The notes under the pieces are model-generated. The model was not told where the DNA came from, did not search any database, and worked only from the letters and a program-made list of their open reading frames with translations. From NCBI RefSeq assembly GCF_041260155.1, contig NC_091934.1:45168842-45232841 (forward strand): 64,000 bases of DNA, written 5' to 3'. A program made the translations under genes and the position numbers. This DNA is from Ptychodera flava (taxonomy: Eukaryota; Hemichordata; Enteropneusta; Ptychoderidae). Positions 24,310-35,759 of the stretch are shown in pieces (the first letter of the stretch is position 1; each line of letters begins with the position of its first letter).

Positions 24310-26176
24310 AACGTTACCCCAGAAACTAGATGCCACATAATCTACATCACAATTCATCGTGCCTCATAATACTAGATCCTCTTTTGACCAAATTCAATTT
24401 TCCAATGGTTAAATACTGACAGCCTGTAACCTCATGTGCCATCATCAGGTCAAATTGGTTAAAACAAGTGAGGTGTTATATATTCCAAATGATGCATTTT
24501 AACAAAAACTTGAATATTTGGAAGCCTCCTGAGTACCTAGATACTCTAAATATGAGTTTTACTGACCAAATTATAACATACCAAGCCAAGTTGGTGAAAA
24601 TATATATGTATAAATTTGACTCAATGGAATTTTACTGACTTGGCAGATGGGAAGGTGACCATCTGGCAGGATTACGGTTTAATAGAGTGATTTTGCTGCA
24701 CCAAATTCACACTAGTGATCAGTTCTTGAAGGGGTGACATGACAAATTGAATGTAAGTTGAATATAGGGAAAAAAGTTTGAAGTGAATGGCCATCAAGTA
24801 TTGAGTATGTCCTTTTAAATAAATTTACAAAGTGACAGCAGTTGGAAATAGAAACCAAAAATGACATAATATTAAGCCTTGTCTTGCCAAGTTCATATTT
24901 TATCATTGGGTCAAGTTGGTCAAAACCAGCGTGGCATGTCCCGTACATGGCATTGAAGGCTCCAGAAGAATATAATTCGTAACTAATCCTACTGTAAGAA
25001 TCCGTACCATGCCAAATAGTCTCGAAAGTTTTGACTCAATATCACTTGCTGACTCAGTAGATAAGGCCTAGCAAGAAGAGGGTTAAAGATTCCATGTAGC
25101 TTTTTTCTAACCCTCCTTAGTGGTAGTCATCTAACATTCACATTTCTCAACTTCAGATTTTGTTTTACATGCCACATGAAAGATACAAAATAAACGAAGT
25201 AAGTTTACATCTATCCACTGAACCATTTCTACACCATTGTCCGTACACCATGCCGCTCACACGGCTCTGTTACGTACTTCCCACTTGAAGCATCCACCTG
25301 CGCGGACAAGAGACCTTGCCAAGCGGAGAATTTTCTACACCACTAAAAGCATGTGTACTATTCTCTTGTGTCTACCATGGAGGTAGTAGGAGAGGTCTCT
25401 CGACTACTACCTCCATGTGTCTACTAACATTATATACCAAGTCTGGGAATCAGACTGTTCTTTTAAGATAACACAGGAGAGTCCAATGCATTACAGCCAG
25501 GTCCGAACAGTAATTCCGTGTATACTTTGCCAGTTTGTCATTGGCTGTGTTGTGAAGATCCATTTTGTCCCAACTTTTGTCAACTATTACTTTGTAACTG
25601 GTTTAAAAAGATGCTGCAAATTCTTTAATTTTCAAAACCTATTTATATGATTGCCATTATTTTATTTATGTGTTTCTGTATTTATGAATTAATTCCATTG
25701 ATTGATTGATTGATTGATTTGTTTGTTTATTTCAGGTTGATCTTGAGAATACCATTGGTCAGAGCGTAACGGAGGGCATGGCTGGGATTGTACTATGGGG
25801 CGATCACAATGACAGTAACAGTGCACCAACATGTCTTGGTTTGAAGCATTACCTGGACACCATGCTTGGTCCCTATATTGTAAACGTTACAAAATTTGCA
25901 AGGAAGTGTAGTGAAGCATATTGTAGTGGTCATGGACGGTGCATCAGAAAAGATGATGATGGTTACCATGGAAATGAATCACAAAAGATTGATGAATTAC
26001 AACTTTTAAAACAGAGGATTTGGTCACAGTACACAGAGAGTGAAATTTATGGAAATATTATATTCAAGAATACGAAAGAAACAAAAGTGCAATATTCTTT
26101 CACTGAGACCAAATATGGTATCTATGGATGCCAATGTTACTCTGGTTGGCATGGCAACCAATGTAATAAAAGTTGA
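21765..26176 (+). CDS. Hyaluronidase A (GH56), 3 exons, 434 aa
   Basis: Exons 21765-22046, 23632-24213 and 25736-26176 are all phase 0 with GT-AG borders. The product is a full-length hyaluronoglucosaminidase of glycoside hydrolase family 56 (human HYAL1 is 435 aa), which cleaves hyaluronan and sometimes chondroitin. Seen in the sequence: a signal peptide (MVKKYLPIIMFLHMALVYS), FNVVWAAPTFKCP, LGLYPYYD and VNGGIPQ; the catalytic motif VIDWEPWRP with D125 and E127; LYEFPKCYKF, FPSIYVSY and GIVLWGD; and a C-terminal EGF-like module (CSEAYCSGHGRC then CQCYSGWHGNQC, residues 346-431). There is no hydrophobic tail, so a secreted or lysosomal enzyme is inferred. The usual active-site Tyr (HYAL1 Tyr247) aligns with Phe274. 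The ATG at 21765 is preferred because the signal peptide follows it directly and copies B and C share it. Confidence 0.96.
23632..24213 (+). CDS. Hyaluronidase A exon 2 (catalytic)
   Basis: The exon has 194 codons between TTCTCAATCACAG and GTGAGT. It holds the DWE proton-donor motif, the FPSIYVSY substrate-binding segment and several Asn-linked glycosylation sequons (NLT, NYS, NAS). Confidence 0.96.
24259..24310. repeat. (CT)n microsatellite, intron 2 of A
   Basis: A CT dinucleotide run starts 46 bases after the exon 2 donor. It is present at the same place in B (42992-43023) and C (52371-52412) with different lengths. Spurious Arg-Glu or Ser-Leu ORFs arise from it. Confidence 0.95.
24422..24681 (+). 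mobile_element. Diverged M4-family MITE in intron 2 of A
   Basis: It shares ATCAGGTCAAATTGGTTAAA, TTACTGACTTGGCAGATGG and a final CTGGCAGGATTACGG with the fresh M4 element at 50966-51231. It is present at the same place in B (43140-43400) and C (52520-52785), so it predates the duplications. A second relative follows at about 24873-25086, with CTTGCCAAG near the left and AGCAAGAAGAGGGTTA at the right. Confidence 0.65.
25376..25417. repeat. Hairpin-forming inverted repeat, intron 2 of A
   Basis: CATGGAGGTAGTAGGAGAG and its near complement are separated by two bases, with one extra mismatch compared with the perfect version in B (44078-44117). Unit C lacks it. Confidence 0.85.
25736..26176 (+). 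CDS. Hyaluronidase A exon 3 (barrel end and EGF-like module)
   Basis: The acceptor is TTTATTTCAG. The exon has 146 codons and a TGA stop. It codes VDLENTIGQSVTEGMAGIV, LWGDHND, the LGPYIVNVT strand and a six-Cys EGF-like module ending CNKS. Confidence 0.96.
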   Translation, partial: VDLENTIGQSVTEGMAGIVLWGDHNDSNSAPTCLGLKHYLDTMLGPYIVNVTKFARKCSEAYCSGHGRCIRKDDDGYHGNESQKIDELQLLKQRIWSQYTESEIYGNIIFKNTKETKVQYSFTETKYGIYGCQCYSGWHGNQCNKS

Positions 26177-26647
26177 TTGATGATTTTAAAAAAGAGTAAA
26201 ATTTGATAATTGAAACAAAACTGTGCCAGTTTGGTTAATTTCATAGCTTTACATGTTGTCAACATTTATAGATCCTAATGAGTGGAATCCATGGTGAGAG
26301 TTTTATAGGTACGATTCATATTGGAAATGGTGTAAGGTTACGATATTTGTATGGGGTGAGAACACCGCCAAAATTATTTTGAAATTTGTATAAATTAAAC
26401 TTATCTCATCATTGTTGTTCCATTATTTCGTGATTTGGTGATAATAATGTCAGTATTTGGCCATTATGCCACTACTCGATCATTATTTGGATATCATTAT
26501 GACATTATTATGAACGTTGATTTGGAACTTATCTCATCTTTATCATGCCATAATTTGGTGATTTGGTCAGTGTATTGTGGAATGTTTTGGCAAACCTACA
26601 TGTATGTCTCGCTCATTGCTCCTTCAAAATGGTTACATGACATTAAT

Positions 26648-27325
26648 AGCGAGCGCAGCGAGAGCGGCCGAAGGCCGCTCGCGAAGCGAGCATTAAGACT
26701 AACGTGTGTACAAGAAAATTACAATGGAATCTCTATATACCTACGAGTTTGAAAAGAGAGCACTAATCCATGGAGGCGGCCATTTTGAATACTTTTACAC
26801 GGATTGCGTGAAATTAAAGATATCATCTACCACAAATTCTACTCGACAATGTGTATTTACGACAAAAGAATCTCTCTGTTTCAAAGAAAGTGTGAAATTT
26901 GGTTCAAATGACTATTTTCGATCACTTTTGAAGGCCCGCTTCGGTCATCACTAGGCGCCGCCATTTTGAAACAAGCCTATTCTCGCGAGAACGAGCGGTC
27001 AACTCACGCGAGAATTAAAAATCTTGTGCTGAGAGCTACCGACGGGAATATCAACAACGATCAAGTACGTGTTTTACATTAGACTGCCTCTGTTCCCACA
27101 CCTGTTACAATAAACTGATCGAAATCATGTAATTTACCAGTTTTAAATAATTTTCGTTTGTGAACTTGACATTTCCGAGTTAAATTGCTATAAATGTTAT
27201 TCTAGAAAACAATTGACAGCAATTCAACCTCAATGTCCATGCATCAAACACAGAAATTAGCATGCTATCGCCTGAAAACATAACCCTACGCTGCGCTCGC
27301 TCTCAGGTCAGACCTGTTACATATT
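26648..27325. mobile_element. 0.68-kb insertion with GC-rich inverted ends and promoter-like core
   Basis: Unit B reads GACATTAATATTTTATGACT without interruption at 45331-45350. Unit A has 678 extra bases between GACATTAAT and ATTTTATGACT. The left edge begins AGCGAGCGCAGCG, and its exact complement lies at 27290-27302, 23 bases short of the right edge. A GC-rich hairpin (GCGGCCGAAGGCCGC) follows the left end. Inside are GCCGCCATTTTG (26957-26968) and TCTCGCGAGA (26981-26990). There is no clear target duplication and no recognised coding region, so the class is undetermined. Confidence 0.75.
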
Positions 27326-28038
27326 ATTTTATGACTGATCACAGCTGCATCATCAGTCCGGGTCAGCTCCAAAATTGGAGCGCTATACCATAATATTTCC
27401 CCACTCTCATTAGCCAATCAGCGGCCAGCGCGCCATCAGTAAAAATAGCGCTGATAGCAAATGACGTCACTGTTCTCTCTCATTAATATGCATAAATAAA
27501 CATTTGTCCGCATTTTCCGCATAAAACGACGAGAATAAACCTGCGAGTGTTAGAATGGCTATTTAGCGTCACACTTATTCGTATGAATTGATGACTGAGA
27601 CTAAAAGCTGCAACAACAGCCGCGCATACAACGACAAAATTTGTCCGAATTTCAGCATATTTGTCCGAAAGTCGCGCGCGTGCAGCTATATTTAGTAACA
27701 AACCCGGAATCGCGATCAACGCTATTGTATTTCCTGGCAACCTCCACATGCGTCCTTCGTTACGTACGCCATACTGTGTCGAACTCCCGCGCCGTATTCT
27801 GTCATAATGCATCTTCGCTTGCCAAGGTCTCCGCTACGGGCAGCTGGATGCTTCCCGAAATCAGAGCGTGGTTAGTGGAAGACTCCTGTCTGGCTAACGA
27901 GCCGTGCGAGCGGACGATGGTCATAATGTCGAACAGTTGTGTGGCCACTCTGTCAAAACACAATTTCAAAAGCGCGTACTGTACCAGTTTTATTCTGGCT
28001 AAGACAACCAAACCTACCGTGGCCGAAAACGACACAGA

Positions 28039-28615
28039 CCCTCTTCAGTTTGTAATTGCGTCGTTCTGTTAGAGCTGCATCGTTCTGTTTTGACCTGCGC
28101 TCTTCAGTTTGTAATTGCGTCGTTCTGTTTGAGCTGCGTCGTTCTGTTTTGACCTGCGCTCTTCAGTTTGTAATTGCGTCGTTCTGTTTGAGCTGCGTCG
28201 TTCTGTTTTGACCTGCGCTCTTCAGTTTGTAATTGCCAGTTGCGTCGTTCTGTTTGAGCTGCGTCGTTCTGTTTTGACCTGCGCTCTTCAGTTTGTAATT
28301 GCCAGTTACGTCGTTCTGTTTGAGCTGCGTCGTTCTGTTTTGACCTGCGCTCTTCAGTTTGTAATTGCGTCGTTCTGTTTGAGCTGCGTCGTTCTGTTTT
28401 GACCTGCGCTCTTCAGTTTGTAATTGCGTCGTTCTGTTTGAGCTGCGTCGTTCTGTTTTGACCTGCGCTCTTCAGTTTGTAATTGCGTCGTTCTGTTAGA
28501 GCTGCGTCGTTCTGTTTTGACCTGCGCTCTTCAGTTTGTAATTGCGTCGTTCTGTTAGACCTGCGTCGTTCTGTTTGAACTGCATCTTTCTGTTTGATCT
28601 GTGCTCTTCAGTTTG
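28039..28615. repeat. 60-bp tandem array, left arm of foldback element
   Basis: About nine copies of a unit with CTTCAGTTTGTAATTGCGTC, GTTCTGTTTGAGCTGCGTCG and TTCTGTTTTGACCTGCGCT. Two copies have an extra GCCAGTT insertion. It is internally redundant because GTCGTTCTGTTT occurs twice per unit. Confidence 0.96.
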
Positions 28616-29123
28616 TTTTCAGCATAACTTGGAAGTACTGGAGTAAACATTTTGTAACAAACATTGAACGGTCACTTGGAGAATACCATTGCAACTTTGC
28701 AGGGGTGCCCGTGGAATCATAGGTAGTAGAGAGGAGTTTAGTAGAGGGAGGGCAACTCCACACATCGTTCACATATTGGTTGTTGCGTTTAAATGGTGGT
28801 GTGTATTTTTTGTTTCACTGTCTTGTGTACAGAACAGAATAGGTACTGCGAGACAGCTGAATATGAATCTCAGTGCAGTCTGTACTCCAGAGTTGAGACA
28901 CTGCGTACGACACTAACGGTATGTTTCGAAAGTTTTCCAGACTTTCTTGTCAATCGCCTCAAGTCAGGTTCAGTGGATAAATTTCGTAGTATATTGGCAG
29001 ATTGTACGTATTCCTATGTTGTCCCACTGAAGGTTTGTTCTTTAATTCTGGAAGCTAGGATGTCTAACTTTGTTCTATTGTGTTAAAGGTTGTGTTCGTA
29101 TTGTGTTTACTAGATTGATATAT

Positions 29124-29181
<58 letters not shown>

Positions 29182-29639
29182 CGAATCTCAAATTATGATT
29201 CAAAGTACATTACCAGAATATGCCAGCGGGTCCTATACTTTTCAGTTGTGCTATTTTTGTAGGAAATATTTCTCTCAACTTTGTGCTTTTGTTTGACCTC
29301 CGTTATAAATAAATAGAACGGAAAAATTTTCTTTTTGTCTACACATTTAGACAAGAACTATTTCCCCAAGATAATGTGCACAGTAACAACATGTTTTTAC
29401 TCTAATTTAAATAGCAGGGAGAGAGGTTATGCCTCCACTGTTACCTTGGACGAGGCTACCTCGTGGTCGTCATCATCACTTGCTACACGTGGTAGAGCGG
29501 ACAGTTTACATCCTGAGCATTTTTGAGCAATTTTATAAGAAGGAAAGTGAGGGCAACTTCACACATCGTTCCTACCTTTGTTAAATGATGCAGTACATTG
29601 AGTCGATTAATGTGTGTATATACAATCTCTCTTACTACC
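28616..29639. other. Interior of foldback element, unidentified
   Basis: GGCAACTCCACACATCGTTC at 28749 has an inverted partner near 31380-31400 (GAACGATGTGAGGAGTTGC) and a direct relative at 29546, so the arms are partly rearranged. An (AT)n run occupies 29120-29177. The open frame 28793-29086 (97 codons) shows no family I recognise. Confidence 0.6.
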
Positions 29640-30960
29640 TAACCATAGTGCGTTACTCTTTTCCTTATTGATCTTCTGGCCGAGGATGTTGCCGAATGAG
29701 TCAACTATTCTGAGAAACTCTTCGGCAGATTTCACATCTGATAACATTCGAGTGGTGTCATCTGCATATTGTGCGATTTTAACTCATTTTGTTCGATTTG
29801 AATGCCCTTAATTGTTTTGTTGTGACGAATGGCGATGGACAAAATTTCTAAACTAAAAACAAGTAAGGTGAAAGAGTATCACCTTGTCTTGAACCGCTGC
29901 TAACTTGAAATTAACCAGAGGTGACACCATTATTAATGACTAGAAATATCGCAGTATAAAACTTTGACCCATAGAATAAAAGATTCACCAAAATTAAATT
30001 TCTTTAAAGCAAAGTAAAGGAAAGGCCACTCGATAGAGTCAAATGCCTTGGCAACATCAATACAAAATAGAATACCAGGAATATCGTTTTCTTTTGTAAA
30101 GTGTATTGAGTCTAAAATCTTGCAAACAGCGTCACCGATGTAGCGACCTTTCACATATTAACCAGCTTGATTTGGGTGAATCATTTCCGATAAAACTTTG
30201 AAATTCGAATTAAAAGGGCCTTGGCAACAATTTTTATAATAACAGTTTAAAAGATAAATAGGTCCCCAATTTTTCAGTTACAGACGATCTTTTTTCTTTT
30301 TTTATCAATCAAAGTAATGGTTGCTTGTCTTTGGGAAACTGACACTGACAATAGTTGAAACTCAGCTACAGTTAAATTACCATACAAGGGCCAGAAACGC
30401 CATTCCCCGGGCTTTTATTACAGGACATGTTTTTCGAAGCTTGGTAGCACTCTTCGAGACTCAAATAACCCTCACAAATATTTGTTCTGTAATTCTGACA
30501 GTGGAATATGCAAATCGCCAGTGAACTCTTCTGGTTTTTCTTCAGGGAAACAATGTGTAGTCTGGTATAAATTTCGATAAAATTCTTTCTGCGAATTATA
30601 AAATTTCATTTAAATCTGTAGATGCTTGAAGTTTACGAATGTCATCTTACTCTAGCACGTTGAATAATACCTTGTGTTTTGACTTTGTAAATATCATCTA
30701 AAGCTCTCTGAACTTCATCAATGTCTTTTCATGTTTTTCTATTTCACTTTCTTAATTTCGAGGTCCTTTTTTGATGCTCCAGCTTTTTTTCCTTGTGTCC
30801 TTTGACACTTAGCCACGGTTTTTGCTGTATTTTATACAAAATCCATGATTTTATACTATTTAAGCCTTGGATCAAAAACGTCAGTGAAATCTTGTCCCAA
30901 ATATTTTTTTCATGCTGCAAACCTTCGAGCAACCAGTAATCGCATACAGAAGGAACAGAA
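29640..30960 (-). pseudogene. Decayed LINE reverse transcriptase fragment
   Basis: On the - strand, several frames give in order CEGYLSLEECYQASKNMSC, a LIDKK-like block, KNWGPIYLLN, KGRYIGDAV, IPGILFCIDVAKAFDS, SGSRQGDTLSPYLF and AQYADDTT, the conserved blocks of a non-LTR reverse transcriptase including the YADD catalytic box near 29760. The upstream frame 30932-30744 (Lys-rich) fits the endonuclease-RT linker. Stops and frame changes separate the blocks, so it is dead. The block style resembles L1/Tx1-type LINEs, though the clade is uncertain. Neither a 3' tail nor 5' end was located. It lies inside the foldback element. Confidence 0.88.
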
Positions 30961-31420
30961 GTATGCGAAACACTTATAAATGCCAGACTTCACAAAAGCT
31001 ACAATAGATGGCACTCCGATTCACATGAGCATACACAAACACAACAAGACCAAACCGTAGACATAGCTTCCGTAATTGAACAACAAACTTTAGTGGAACA
31101 ACATATTAACACATAAAATCAATCAATCATTCAACATGTCTCACCAATCAAAAATGAATTTTAAGTGACTGATGAAGAAAACTCTGTTTTCGAAACGTAG
31201 CTTCAAAGGATCGCAGTGTAACGCTAGTCTCTCCGCTCCAATGTGGGTTAACAGCAAGACACGTAAATTACGGGTATGTACGTCTCGCCATGCCTAATCA
31301 ACCCTTTAGGCCTACGTAAAACAGCTAAACATGATATACACACACATAGAATCATACACAAAACGCAAAGAATTCACATATGAACGATGTGAGGAGTTGC
31401 TTTCCCTTTATTACAACAAA

Positions 31421-31786
31421 ACAAACCGAAGAGCGACGATCAAACAGAACGATGCAGTTCAAACAGAGCGACGCAATTAGAAACTGAAGAGCGCAGGTCA
31501 AAACAGAACGACGCAGCTCAAACAGAACGACGCAATTACAAACTGTAGAGCGCAGGTCAAAACAGAACGACGCAGCTCAAACAGAACGACGCAATTACAA
31601 ACCGAAGAGCGCAGGTCAAAACAGAACGACGCAGCTCAAACAGAACGACGCAATTACAAACTGAAGAGCGCAGGTCAAAACAGAACGACGCAGCTCAAAC
31701 AGAACGACGCAATTACAAACTGAAGAGCGCAGATCAAAACAGAACGACGCAGCTCTAACAGAACGACGCAATTACAAACTGAAGAG
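31421..31786. repeat. 60-bp tandem array, right arm of foldback element (inverted)
   Basis: About six copies of the complement of the left-arm unit (AGAACGACGCAGCTCAAACA, GAACGACGCAATTACAAACT, GAAGAGCGCAGGTCAAAAC). The innermost copies are degenerate, while the outer ones are nearly identical to those of the left arm, pointing to homogenisation between arms. Confidence 0.95.
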
Positions 31787-34700
31787 GGTCTGTGTCGTTT
31801 TCGGCCACGGTACAAACCCCATACATCGCTGTGATTCCTAGACTCTGCTTGAAGTCCTGCGAAATATAAATCGTGTACCTACACAGATCGTTCAGAATAC
31901 CCCATTTGTATCGGTGATGGCAGCGATACAAATTCTACCGGTATGGGGAACAGTTGTGTGGCTACTCTGTTAACACATTTTCAAATCGCGTACCATTTTT
32001 AGTCTGCGTTTGACAACTACAAAACAGGTATCGTTTTAAAGCTCTGACATTGCTCTTCTTCCTTGCAAAATGTTATACGCGTACCTACACAAATAACCTT
32101 TATAACAGTATTTCTAATAGAGATGACGAACATCCACAAAATGATTCTCGGTACTTGCGAAATTGATAAACTGGGGTAGAAATGAATCGTCAATATTTCG
32201 AATATTTGTTCACTAATCGGACTCTTGTTGGACATGACCTTCTGCAGAACACGTGGATTATGTTGACTGTCGAAATTCGTCGAAATTCACAAGACAGGGG
32301 CTTAATAAGCGGCCCAAAACTGCCGATCACACTTGGTGGGTAATTTGTGACCCAGCGTGACCTGTACTATATTAATGATGTAATCTAGTCGATGATTGGC
32401 TGAATGCCGGAATACATTATCATAATGAGTCTCCAATTTTGGAGCTGACCCGGACTGATCATACTGCAGTCAACACTCTCATCAATGTCAGCTGAGGTCA
32501 AAGTTGACTTAATGATGGTGATTTCGGGTGATTTAATTTACGCAGAAAGAAATGAACCTGTGTTTTTGAGATATTGTGTATAGAAGCACTGTTACTATAA
32601 CTAGAAGTAAATTAGGCTCATAACTGACAAAATCCAGATTGTTTTACATGTAAACTCTGAAAAAAATTTGAGCAATGTGTGGATTAAAGTGATGAATGAC
32701 TTAGGTAATCTAAATATCAACCATATATATAAACATCTTCCTCAGGTGAACACAGAACGGACCAATAAAGATGACCAACAAATTAACATTACAAATGTTT
32801 TGCCAGTCAGTGTTTTTGAAACTTTCGAGTTTCAACAATTAACTGCCAAGTTCACTGTTAATCACAATCATGAAAGCAAAAGGAGTAGAGGAATCATAAA
32901 ATATATCGTTCACATTCAGTGATGTTGGTTGGTAGCTTGGCTGACCGTTGAAAATGACCGCATTTACCGTCATGTCTGCAGTCAATGATCGTATCTTTCA
33001 CGGTGTCATGGAACAGTCACTGAACTCTGAGACTTTTGAATGTACTACCACACACATTTGGTTTCAAACAAATTCAACAAGTTCAGTTCAAAGGCAGAAT
33101 CATTATCAGCTTTCACTGAACGTGTCATTGGACTTAACATTGAACTATTTCAACATTGAAGATGAGACCATTATTGAACACGAAGGACTGTATGAATGAG
33201 TGCATGCACACCTTAGGGTTGCTTGCAACTTGCCGATCTGCACTTAGCTGCAAGCTGTCGCAGATTGGTTCCAGAGCTGCGGCAGTTCAATGCAGCTCAA
33301 ATGCCGATCTGCACAGAATATTTGGAGCTGTCATATTTCTGCCGCAGACTCAAGTATCTCTGAAAGATGAAATTCAGCTTTGGACAGCTCTTGGTAGCTC
33401 GAACAGGAGCCCTCGTGCAGCTTAAAAATCATCCCAGGTAAAACTTCACATATATCACATTTGACAACCATTCTTGAAAACTTTTGTTATGTCCAGATGG
33501 GATGTCTTAAGAAAATTCACAGCATCTGTACGTTTAATGTATTATATTCTGCGCTTTCTTTTGAAATATGCTAAGTTGAATTTTTATTCAGCAACAACGG
33601 CAATGGACGGAAACAATATATGTGACAATTCTGTACACAGTACAGATTGAATGTACAGTAGTCTTGTAGGAGAAAAACTTCAGTTTTTTATTTCATTAGA
33701 AGAAGCATGTTTTACCCTGTTCTGATGCCCTAGCAATGTGATAGTGTGTGTAGAATCGAAAGCAATTTAAACCTTGATTGAGTAAACGATGGATACAAGG
33801 ACTCCCAGGAAGATACTCACTTGTTCTCCAACAAAAAAGAGAAAAGGTAAAAATGTGTACATATGTAGAGATGTCGATCTGTAGAGTTTCTGAAATGCTG
33901 TTTATTATTAAAAGTGACACAATCGATTAACAGTGCAAAAAACTGGTTTTCCTGGTTGCTAATCTCTCATGTCTTTTTTAACAATTTAGTTTGTGATGAA
34001 ATAAAAGCCCTTCTTAGGGGTGTAAAAAATACCACCTAGGCTTGTTTGCTTTTGTCCAAGAGGAACAGAAGCTATTGGTACATGTTCTGTTGGGCATTGA
34101 ATAAAGGTTGGATCCTTATATACTTGGAAGGCATGAAAGATTTGCTCGTGGCAGATTTTCTAATTTACCACCATCCCGTCAAAATCTGTGTTTTCACATT
34201 TAAAGTTAATGGCATGTTTGACACCTCAAAGGTCTAACAACATTTTTTTTGTGTATATTTGGTTTCTTTTCCAGCCTGCCAATTAAACTCATAGCTGTAC
34301 TTTTTTGTAATTTTTTTCCATATCGTCAAGTTCGCAATATCAAATGGTCCATCTCTATACTGGAGAATAAGAAGGAAAGAGAAATATCAAATATTAACTT
34401 TCCCCTAGTTGCCATAGTGATTGAAGAGTCATCACAATTTGGTTTTGTGTACAATATGTTTTCATGATACTTAAAGACAACCAGAGTTAATGATGCATGA
34501 ATTCAGAGGCGAAGTTTAGGTTTTGAAAATACAACGATTCAGTTATAGATAATTTTATTTTACTGCTGAGGTAAATTCTCAGAAATAACATTGATTCCTT
34601 AGATTCACAGTTCTACCATGAACATACAAAAGCATATATTTGTGAAATAAATTTTTATTAGACTCTTTGAAAATGTATAGTACACCTAGTACTGTACAAG

Positions 34701-35477
34701 GTTATCCATTTTCCATTTTAAAAATAACTGCTGCAGATTGCATATGCCCTTGTCCCTCGGCAAATTTCATGTTTATTCTTTGCAAAGCAAAGATGTTATT
34801 TCTTAATCTGTTGCTTTCTCATTAGTTCATTTAGGCCATGGTGACATAGGAATATCAAAATTTGACCAAATAAGATATATGAATGTACGCCCTAGCACAA
34901 AAAGTTTGTACCAATTTTTTTTTTTAATTTCTGCTTCTAGGATATGAAAGTTCTAGTTCATGATTATGCCAACTTTCAAATCACCAAGAACAGAGATTTC
35001 AGTACAAAATCAAATGTTCCATCCATGAAGATACCTCTACTCTCAGCCACCCAGCTTGCCTTTTTGAAAAGATAAATTTATTCCAACAAAATGGCAAATA
35101 AATCAAATCCACATATGAATGTGTCGAGCGAACGAACAAATTACAAAGCAACTTGTCTGAAACTTTCTCATGTAACTGGAAAGAAAAGAAAGAAAAATAT
35201 CAATAAAATCATATCATTACGTAAATGCATTCGAGACGCACTTCGAGTCTTGCAACGCTTGAAAACTTCATGACAACAAGTTGCAGCTTTTGCCGACGAA
35301 AAGCGCCCCCAGCGGTGGATCAGGAAGTCACCTACGGGACAAATGTGTCATATGACTTCCAACTTCCACCTTGGCGTTGACGTCAATCATGTTCGCCGGT
35401 TGAAAACGTAACATAAAGTTTCCTCCGCCGATTTTCAAGCAGAGAGTTGGACCAATAGGGCGCCTAACAGTACAAGA

Positions 35478-35759
35478 ATGGTCAAAAAGTATTTACCCAT
35501 CATCATGTTTCTACACATGGCGCTAGTATATTCCCTTGAAGAAGACCTGCATAATCCATTCAACGTTGTATGGGCCGCAAAAACTTATGAATGCCCTGAG
35601 ACGTTCGGGATACCATTGGATTTTGAAAAGTATGGAATTATTGCAAACAAGAATGACCATTGGAAAGGTGACAAGATTTCTTTATTAAGCAGGAACGATT
35701 TGGGGTTGTACCCATACTACGACAAAAATGGAACCGCTGTCAATGGTGGAATTCCTCAG
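35478..35759 (+). CDS. Hyaluronidase B exon 1
   Basis: The exon has 94 codons, identical in layout to A. The donor is CAG|GTATCG, and the upstream context GTACAAGAATGG is shared with A and C. Confidence 0.94.

Larger units (their letters stand above)
19393..26647 (+). repeat. Hyaluronidase duplication unit A
   Basis: Homology with units B (33462 onward) and C (46388 onward) starts at GACAACCATTCTTGAAAA and includes all exons, introns and flanks of the gene. The part upstream of and including intron 1 is clearly more diverged from B and C than those are from each other. From the middle of intron 2 onward it is almost identical to B. Its homology resumes after the insertions at 32463 and runs to about 33461. 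Confidence 0.93.
27354..32457. mobile_element. 5.1-kb foldback-type DNA element with perfect 27-bp inverted ends
   Basis: The ends are exact inverted repeats of 27 bp beginning CAGTCCGGGTCAGCTCCAAA (27354-27380 and 32431-32457). They are flanked by ATCAT at 27349-27353 and 32458-32462, a 5-bp target duplication. Unit B has the empty site (GCTGCATCATACTGCAG near 45358). Inside, two 60-bp tandem arrays lie in opposite orientation (28039-28615 and 31421-31786), bounded by a shared segment containing CCGTGGCCGAAAACGACAC (28017 onward and, complemented, up to 31812). This is the layout of a foldback element. No transposase is recognisable, and the centre holds a decayed LINE. Confidence 0.92.

Noticed and set aside
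28793-29086. 97-codon frame inside the foldback element
   Set aside because: No family motif is visible, the frame lies between satellite arms and the composition is unremarkable. It was left as unidentified interior.
27354-32457. Transib or RAG-like (ProtoRAG) transposon, because of the 5-bp duplication
   Set aside because: The ends start CAGTCC and lack the CAC heptamer of those families. No RAG1-like or Transib-like core was seen.
32668-32922. 84-codon frame repeated at 45602-45847 (IKVMNDLGNLNINHIYKHLP)
   Set aside because: The two copies belong to the recent duplication, so shared openness is expected by descent. The older third copy near 55790-56230 does not keep the frame and is split by a MITE. 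It is likely hyaluronidase 3' flank.
33156-33425. 89-codon frame (also at 46081-46350) ending near a GTAAAA donor-like site
   Set aside because: It is shared only by the recent duplicate pair, has no known motif, and is absent from the older C flank.
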